A DNA stretch of 64,000 nt from Microbacterium esteraromaticum (GTDB lineage: Bacteria > Actinomycetota > Actinomycetes > Actinomycetales > Microbacteriaceae). The translations under genes were made by a program, and so were the position numbers. This document shows, in pieces, positions 60,109 through 64,000 of this stretch. Below the pieces are notes generated by a model, which saw nothing but the letters and a program-made list of their open reading frames with translations, searched no databases and had not been told where the DNA came from. The DNA lies in contig NZ_CP118100.1 in the NCBI RefSeq assembly GCF_028747645.1, positions 2,666,001-2,730,000 of the forward strand. The letters are read 5' to 3'. Position 1 is the stretch's first letter, and each line of letters starts with the position of its first letter.

Positions 60109-61152
60109 GGCGGGTATCTCCTCGGGTAGTGGTGCGGTGGTACGGAATCGAGCCCGGTGGCTCTCACTGCGCCGACGCGCGTCGAGGCTGGCCTCGACGT
60201 CGGCGAAGGTCGGACGGTGGACGGCGAGGGTGCGGACGGCGGCCGCGACGGGCGGGATACCGGACGCTTCGACGAGCGTCGTCGCCCACGTGCGTCGGGT
60301 GAACGCGGGCGAGAGGCCCAGTGCCCGCACTCCGGGTTCGAGGGCGATCCCCGCCAGGTCGGACTCCGCGAGGAAGGCGACGCCGAGGCCGTTGGCGGCC
60401 AATGCCAGGGCGGCATCCGGCCGGCTCGTGGTGATGTCGCCGCGAGCCGGCGTGCGTCCGATGGCCTGCGCGATGACGTCGCTGCTGGTGCCGCGCCCGC
60501 CGATCCAGGGCAGTTCGGCGAGCACGAGCGGATCGATCCGCCCGCCCGGGGCATCCGCGTCGGCGACCGTGACGGCGACGATCTCTTCGGCGAACAGGAA
60601 CGTCGAGCGCGCGCCCTGACGCCGTGGCGCCGCCTGGCGCCGCGAGCTGGAGGCGGCGACGTCGACCGTGACGGCGATGTCGGCGCGGCCGCTGCGCACA
60701 CGGTCGAGTGCATCGACGGTATCGGCGGCTTCGGTGACCGAGACCTCGACGCCGGGGCTGTCCGCCGCGAGCCGGGCCGCGGTGGGCGCGATCACCGGGC
60801 CGATGCTCTCGACGGGGCCGGTCAGGCGCACCGTGCCCGCTCGGCGTCCCAGCGCGCGGGCGAGTTCGGTGGCCGCGGCCGTCAGGCTGGCGTCGATGCG
60901 GGGAGCGTGCTGCGCGAGGATCGCGCCGACGGGGGTGAGTGCGGCCGAGCGGGCGGTGCGGGCGATCAGGGTGGCGCCGAGGCGCGCCTCGAGCCGCTGC
61001 ACGTGCTGGGTGATGGTCGGCTGGGTGAAGCCCAGCGAGCGAGCGGCAGCGCTGATCGACCCCTCCTGGTCGATGGCGACCAGGATGCGCAGGGAATGCA
61101 CATCGAGCGTTCGCGTCAGTGCGTCGATGTCTGGAGCTTCTTCGCTATCCAT
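58504..61152 (-). CDS. LysR-family regulator in one open frame with the peptide-binding lipoprotein
   Basis: One 882-codon reading frame. Residues 1-348 are a LysR regulator: helix-turn-helix VHSLRILVAIDQEGSISAAARSLGFTQPTITQHVQRLEARLG and an effector domain (GTVRLTGPVESIGPVI, DIAVTVDV, DAALALAANGLGVAFLAESDL). Residues 349-882 are the binding lipoprotein listed separately. There is no stop between them; the LysR part would normally end near residue 330. A one-base insertion near codon 326 would bring a TGA into frame. So this is a genuine fusion, a recent stop loss, or an assembly error. Residues 355-375 would act as a membrane anchor in a fusion. Confidence 0.7.
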   Translation of the reverse strand: MDSEEAPDIDALTRTLDVHSLRILVAIDQEGSISAAARSLGFTQPTITQHVQRLEARLGATLIARTARSAALTPVGAILAQHAPRIDASLTAAATELARALGRRAGTVRLTGPVESIGPVIAPTAARLAADSPGVEVSVTEAADTVDALDRVRSGRADIAVTVDVAASSSRRQAAPRRQGARSTFLFAEEIVAVTVADADAPGGRIDPLVLAELPWIGGRGTSSDVIAQAIGRTPARGDITTSRPDAALALAANGLGVAFLAESDLAGIALEPGVRALGLSPAFTRRTWATTLVEASGIPPVAAAVRTLAVHRPTFADVEASLDARRRSESHRARFRTTAPLPEEIPAMPFPLTNRLAKAATVAATGALLLTACSTPAPQQTTGADTGAEIDHITVALPGSLSSLYVGQEAGILNYYIASIAQEGLVSIDAQGRVQPGLAESWEQTDDVTYVYTLRDDAVFQDGSPVTADDVVFSLERARDETSSPGLAYYLMNVESIAKTGDNEVTITLTEPDAAFASNMSTGGAAFITSKAFWEEHDGKVGTADSLLLGSGPYEVTEFSPDSHVTFERVDSWWGELPKVKEITVNFVSDESTRLLAAQSGDVDVAFNVPLAQSQQWEKLDTMRVEYVNDLSYVGLYFNIGVAPFDDPKVREAFAHAVDRDAYVEKLLRGHGEAATAIMTPESLGQVHDADDARDALAGIPQWEFDLDAAKAALAASSVPEGFETELLTPNTGPQLGTAAQALAQNLAEIGVTVNVREVPIEEWLASLDASSDHGVNLMWYFSTLGDPAEVPSYLLGAGNPAGYDNPAIVDLLAQAGAESDPAARADLLIEAEALQAADAINVPLWWGQSATAFAKDLGMNDYSAFAFISSWPTQLYRAGQ

Positions 61153-61164
61153 AGGAGGATGCTA

Positions 61165-61193
61165 TTCATATTTCAGTTTCGATTGTGTAACAA
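61165..61193 (-). promoter_or_regulatory. Promoter of the LysR-led operon
   Basis: On the minus strand TTGTTA (61188-61193), a 17-bp spacer and TATGAA (61165-61170). The ATG at 61152 is only about 12 bases from the -10 box and has no ribosome site, so the transcript is nearly leaderless. Confidence 0.5.
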
Positions 61194-61205
61194 GATGTGA
61201 CAATC
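61181..61205. promoter_or_regulatory. Candidate LysR box
   Basis: GATTGT (61181-61186), 13 bases, ACAATC (61200-61205): an interrupted palindrome containing a T-N11-A pattern. It covers the -35 hexamer of the operon promoter, consistent with autoregulation, and lies upstream of the divergent DUF1684 gene. Confidence 0.5.
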
Positions 61206-61242
61206 TGACACAGAACCGCATCGACGCGAAGGACTGCCCGCC

Positions 61243-61950
61243 ATGACCGCAGCACACCGACAGTGGATCGCCGACCGCGATCACCTCACCTGGAGCCCGT
61301 TCGGGACCGCTTCACTGGCCGCGACGCACTGGCTCACGCCCCACGAGCAGGAGTTCGACGATGTGGACGGACGATGGAGCACAGACGGCGAAGCGGCCGT
61401 CGGCACCGCCTCAGCCACCGGCCTGCGTCTGGCACCGGGCGAGAAGGTCCGGGTGGGCGAGCGGATGCTGGGCGGCTTCGCCCGCGATGGTGCTGTCGCG
61501 CTGCGCGTGTGGGATCCCGAAGCGCCGAGGCGCCGGGGCATCTCCGCCATCGAGAGGGCCGCGTTCGATCCGTCATGGAGCGCGACGGGGCTGTTCACCG
61601 CAACCGCGGTGGGCGCCTCGACCGAAGCCGTCGACGGACATCGCGCTGAGACGGTCTACGACGGCGCTGTCACCTTCGAGCACGACGGCACCCCGCTGAC
61701 GCTCCTGGTCAGACAGCTCGACGACGGCGGTTTGTTCGCTCCGCTCGCCGACGCCACCAGCGGCACCGCAAGCTACCCGTTCCGCTTCCTGCGCCTCGAG
61801 CGTCCCGACGCCGCTGGCCGCGTCGTCGTCGACCTCAACCGCGCCCACCTGCCGCCATGCGCGTTCTCAGACCACTACGTGTGCGTGTTCCCGCCGCCCG
61901 AGAACCGTCTGCCCGTGGCCGTCACCGCCGGAGAACTGCGCGTGGTCTGA
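61243..61950 (+). CDS. DUF1684 protein
   Basis: A 235-residue soluble protein of the DUF1684 family. The family marks are an early RDHLTWSPFGTASLAATHWL, DPEAPRRRGISAIERAAFDP, and near the C-terminus YPFRFLRLERPDAAGRVVVDLNRAHLPPCAFSDHYVC with two Cys, then PPPENRLPVAVTAGE. Function unknown; no membrane segment. Divergent from the LysR-led operon, 90 bases apart, so it may share its control region. Followed by a good terminator. Confidence 0.82.
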   Translation: MTAAHRQWIADRDHLTWSPFGTASLAATHWLTPHEQEFDDVDGRWSTDGEAAVGTASATGLRLAPGEKVRVGERMLGGFARDGAVALRVWDPEAPRRRGISAIERAAFDPSWSATGLFTATAVGASTEAVDGHRAETVYDGAVTFEHDGTPLTLLVRQLDDGGLFAPLADATSGTASYPFRFLRLERPDAAGRVVVDLNRAHLPPCAFSDHYVCVFPPPENRLPVAVTAGELRVV

Positions 61951-61978
61951 CCGCGCCAGCGCGGGCGGGCCCAGACAA

Positions 61979-62004
61979 GGAACCCCTCACGAGGAGGGGG
62001 TTCC
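61979..62004 (+). terminator. Terminator after the DUF1684 gene
   Basis: GGAACCCCTC (61979-61988) and GAGGGGGTTCC (61994-62004), one bulged base, five-base loop, followed by TGTGTT. Confidence 0.8.
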
Positions 62005-62034
62005 TGTGTTGCTGCTGGTGCGTCTCGTTGAGTG

Positions 62035-62285
62035 CTATAGATACCCGCCTGATGAATCGTCGAGCATCGCCGCCAGCGACTCCGGCGGAAGCACCGCCGA
62101 GTAGACGAGCTGCTCTTGCTCCTTCGTGTCGGCACGCGTTCTGCGCCACCGGAAGCGAACTCATCCGGCAGCCGCTGCGCCTTGACGATCAGATCGTGCG
62201 CGGCTTCGCTTAGTGGCACGTCCAGCGGTGGAAATCTCAGACCAAGATCATCCAGGCATCGCTTCGTCGGACGCACAGAGTTCAT
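62035..62285 (-). pseudogene. Frameshifted small gene of unknown function
   Basis: From ATG at 62285 the frame reads MNSVRPTKRCLDDLGLRFPP and LIVKAQRLPDEFA. It then shifts: a different frame continues naturally as FRWRRTRADTKEQEQLVYSA and ends LAAMLDDSSGGYL at a TAG (62035-62037). The total length, 251, is one base short of a multiple of three, so a single-base deletion near 62155 explains it. The rebuilt protein would have about 83 residues and lies 35 bases after the RHH-like gene. I do not recognise the family. Confidence 0.5.
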
Positions 62286-62320
62286 AGAACTTCAGGCTAA
62301 AAGCGGCCACCGGCAGCGGC

Positions 62321-62569
62321 TCAGCCCCTGAAACCGCCAAGCTCATCGAGTTCGTCGTCACTTGCGTCCGTCAGCAACTGGACGGCACTCTTCGTGGAGC
62401 CGTCGAGCGTGCGCAACGCCTCGAGTGCAGCCTTCTGAATCTCCTCGCGGTGACGCTCGATGTACTCACGCACGGCGACATCGACGACGCCCCTCGTGGA
62501 CGCGCGTAGGAAGTGAGCAGCGTGCGAAATGAGAGCATCGGTCTCACTGTCCACATTGATCGGGCACAT
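62321..62569 (-). CDS. Small ribbon-helix-helix-like protein
   Basis: An 82-residue protein from ATG 62569 (98 if GTG 62617 is used). MCPINVDSETDALISHAAHF followed by STRGVVDVAVREYIERHREEI fits a strand and two helices of a CopG/RHH type DNA-binding fold, and the tail (LRTLDGSTKSAVQLLTDASDDELDELGG) is acidic, as in many antitoxins. Neither start has a clear ribosome site. The broken gene just downstream could have been its partner. Confidence in function is low. Confidence 0.5.
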   Translation of the reverse strand: MCPINVDSETDALISHAAHFLRASTRGVVDVAVREYIERHREEIQKAALEALRTLDGSTKSAVQLLTDASDDELDELGGFRG

Positions 62570-62745
62570 TGCCGCAGATGAATCCCGAGCAGGAACCGGA
62601 GTAGCAAATTTCCGCACGGGGGATTGGCTCTTGGACGCCCTTCACCGCAATCGCGTACGCATTGGGGTTGCCCCATCCATGGGTGTAGTCCGCGCCCGTA
62701 TGAGTGTTCGTCTTGATGATGGCCGCAATGAGCCGGCGCGGATGC
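62544..62745 (-). pseudogene. C-terminal remnant of an unrecognised protein
   Basis: The frame RRLIAAIIKTNTHTGADYTH ... GWGNPNAYAIAVKGVQEPIP ... CYSGSCSGFICGNVPDQCGQ looks like real coding sequence (balanced composition, three to four clustered Cys at the end) but has no start; upstream it runs into the antisense of the integrase fragment near 62745. It is probably the tail of a gene cut by rearrangement. Confidence 0.35.
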
Positions 62746-62951
62746 CACGCGTCACCCCGCACGACCTCCGGCACGCGGCCGCGTCGCTGGCGACCAGCTC
62801 AGGCGCGAAGGTGACAGCAGTGCAACGGATGCTCGGGCATGCGTCTACGAGCATGACGCTCGACACGTACGCGGGCCTTTTCGACGACGACCTCGACGGC
62901 GTCGCGACGGCGCTCGATCAGGCGCGTAGCGCGGTGATCACCAGTCTTTGA
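62740..62951 (+). pseudogene. Tyrosine recombinase (phage-type integrase), C-terminal fragment
   Basis: About 70 codons: RVTPHDLRHAAASLATSSGA holds the His-x-x-Arg box, LGHASTSMTLDTYAGLFDDD the second His and the Tyr nucleophile. The N-terminal arm-binding domain and the first catalytic Arg are missing; the frame upstream is unrelated. This is a decayed integrase and marks the site of a former mobile element. It overlaps the converging GNAT gene by 14 bases. Confidence 0.75.
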
Positions 62952-63540
62952 TGACGGCGCATGCGGTGATGAACTCCACATCCTGCATGTCGCGCGGAGG
63001 CGTGGCGACGTCGATCTGCCGAAACCCAGCTGGCTGGTAGAGGCGTTCGAACACTTCCTGGCGGGCATCGACAACTAGGAACCGACCCGCCACATAGTTG
63101 CGGGCCCGCTTGACGACCTCTTTCGCCTCATCCAGGATCATCGACCCGGGAAGTTGCTCCGAGGAGAAGTCGTCCGAACGAGCCAACTCAGCGATGCTGT
63201 ACGCGCCGGTCTGCTCAAGGCTGATGTTTCCCATCAGCTTCTTGCGCGCCGTCGAACTCGCCTGACTGAAGTTCAGCGCAGTCATCCCCACGGTGAAGAA
63301 ACCAGCGACGTCGATGGTGTCATCGGTTGCCGTGATCATCACGTACGTACGGCTGTGCCCGTGCGCTTCATACTTACGAACGCTGGTGCGGGCGAAGCTC
63401 TGGAGGTGTGGGGAGCGCTCGCACCTGAACTGCGACATCCGCTCGTTGACCCGATCAGCGAGCGCCTGGTACTTCTCTTGCTGTATGTCGGCGAGGGCGA
63501 AGACGTCGTATGGGATACGAGACGCCCCAGATGTGCTCAA
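62938..63540 (-). CDS. GNAT-fold acetyltransferase-like protein
   Basis: A 200-residue protein. After an N-terminal helix (residues 15-55) come strands and helices of the GNAT type: HSRTYVMITATDDTIDVAGFFTVGM, AYSIAELARSDDF, MILDEAKEVVKRARNYVAGRFLVVDARQ and VFERLYQPAGFRQID, the last like the conserved Tyr-x-x-x-Gly-Phe. Stand-alone GNATs on mobile elements include toxins that acetylate aminoacyl-tRNA. The TTG at 63540 overlaps the stop of a 65-residue gene (TTGA). Lower GC than the rest of the window suggests transfer. Confidence 0.6.
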   Translation of the reverse strand: MSTSGASRIPYDVFALADIQQEKYQALADRVNERMSQFRCERSPHLQSFARTSVRKYEAHGHSRTYVMITATDDTIDVAGFFTVGMTALNFSQASSTARKKLMGNISLEQTGAYSIAELARSDDFSSEQLPGSMILDEAKEVVKRARNYVAGRFLVVDARQEVFERLYQPAGFRQIDVATPPRDMQDVEFITACAVIKDW

Positions 63541-63734
63541 CGTCCGGTCGTGGTATGCGCGCTTACGAGACGCTCGAGCGCCGAAAGGCGCCCATCTGCT
63601 AATGCCGGAGAGTGAAGGCGCGATGAGAACCCAGGCGACGCCACAGGGGCGCTACCATCAGCAGCCATCTCCGCCAGCTGGGATGCTCCAGTCTTCGAGA
63701 GAACATAGGCGCTACCGAGGGCTTCAGAAGCCAT
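63537..63734 (-). CDS. Small unknown protein coupled to the GNAT gene
   Basis: A 65-residue frame starting MASEALGSAYVLSKTGASQL with GGAGAT eight bases before the ATG (63734) and a stop overlapping the TTG of the GNAT gene. No ribbon-helix-helix or other DNA-binding motif is clear, so calling it an antitoxin would be a guess. It might also be the broken start of a longer GNAT gene, though the overlap argues against this. Confidence 0.4.
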   Translation of the reverse strand: MASEALGSAYVLSKTGASQLAEMAADGSAPVASPGFSSRLHSPALADGRLSALERLVSAHTTTGR

Positions 63735-64000
63735 GTCGATCTCCGTCTCCGATCACCTCACCATGCCCCATACATGGAGAGGAACTTTCCTCACGATAAC
63801 ACCTGTTTCTGTGTGTCCAGGCTGCGATCTCGGAACGGTGGAGTCAGCGCTTGTTGCCATTCTGTTGGCCTACAACCCACGTGGGCTATAGGCCAAAAGG
63901 AGTGGATGGGTTCTTGATCTAGGCGCGTGTTTCCGGGGTGATTCGGGGATCATCATGGTCGGCGACGCTTAGTCGTGACCCTTCCCTCGAATTCGACGAC
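63735..64000. other. Non-coding end of the window, lower GC
   Basis: No supported gene in 266 bases. It holds a 28-bp imperfect palindrome (63867-63894) and probably the promoter of the GNAT pair. Confidence 0.5.
63867..63894. repeat. 28-bp imperfect palindrome centred on CCCACGTGGG
   Basis: GGCCTACAACCCAC and GTGGGCTATAGGCC match as inverted repeat in 24 of 28 positions, with no loop. The loop-free centre favours a protein-binding or recombination site over an RNA hairpin. Confidence 0.5.

Noticed and set aside
61159..61200. Thirteen-codon plus-strand peptide preceded by AGGAGG
   Set aside because: The ribosome site touches the ATG with no spacing, and the sequence lies in the promoter of the LysR-led operon.

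Overview
The window is one contiguous piece of a high-GC actinobacterial chromosome, most likely from Microbacteriaceae and probably Microbacterium or a close relative. The evidence is the codon use (third positions almost always G or C), frequent GTG and TTG starts, frequent GTGA/ATGA stop-start overlaps, the recurring GGATGCC/GGCATCC word inside genes, and small families that I know mainly from that group (DUF7882-type proteins, DUF6412 next to YidC). No rRNA, tRNA or CRISPR array was seen. The last 2 kb has visibly lower GC and is built of fragments, the only clearly foreign-looking part.

Layout. 1-4.5 kb: C-terminal part of the repair helicase Lhr, an EI24-type membrane protein and the DNA glycosylase Nei2. 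4.6-16 kb: housekeeping and accessory single genes (hexapeptide-repeat protein, orphan LysR-type ligand domain, GyrI-like protein and AraC/GyrI regulator between two copies of a 73-bp repeat, amidotransferase, CPA antiporter, purU, nitronate monooxygenase, two divergent DUF7882 paralogues, then CBS, FHA, DUF6412 and a second YidC). 15.8-23.2 kb: a phosphonate cluster (phnD-phnC-double phnE-hpnW-HAD hydrolase-Zn alcohol dehydrogenase) with a divergent GntR/UTRA regulator. 23.2-27.4 kb: EamA exporter, M18 aminopeptidase, NCS1 permease, small membrane protein. 27.4-32.8 kb: tryptophan-to-anthranilate operon (tryptophan dioxygenase, metal amidohydrolase, kynureninase) with a co-transcribed PaaX regulator and a DHA2 efflux pump. 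32.8-34.1 kb: DAHP synthase behind an aromatic leader peptide and attenuator. 34.3-45.2 kb: SDR, then a dipeptide ABC importer, two proline-type peptidases, a DapA-family lyase and a GntR/FCD regulator, read as a proline/hydroxyproline-peptide utilisation locus. 45.1-52.8 kb: kinase-like phosphotransferase, CPA antiporter, iron-box-controlled FprA, and a MacB-like ABC system divergent from a NarL-type two-component system. 52.8-54 kb: zinc-starvation pair (zinc-free L36 and a degenerate COG0523 protein) around one Zur box. 54-61.2 kb: a second peptide ABC operon that starts with a LysR gene running without a stop into the substrate-binding lipoprotein and ends with a C39-like peptidase. 61.2-64 kb: DUF1684 gene, then remnants (integrase tail, frameshifted gene, RHH-like protein, GNAT protein).

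How the parts work together. Several loci take in organic nutrients: phosphonates, two sets of peptides, nucleobases, and tryptophan breakdown. Each has its own transcription factor. The sequence also shows metal and amino-acid control directly: a 29-bp Zur palindrome, a 19-bp DtxR/IdeR box, and a ribosome-type attenuator for aromatic amino acid synthesis. The points most worth following up are the stop-less LysR-lipoprotein reading frame, the pseudo-COG0523 protein under Zur, the WYAYF leader, the amidohydrolase in the formamidase position of the kynurenine operon, and at least three families of palindromic repeats, one of which sits in frame inside a gene.
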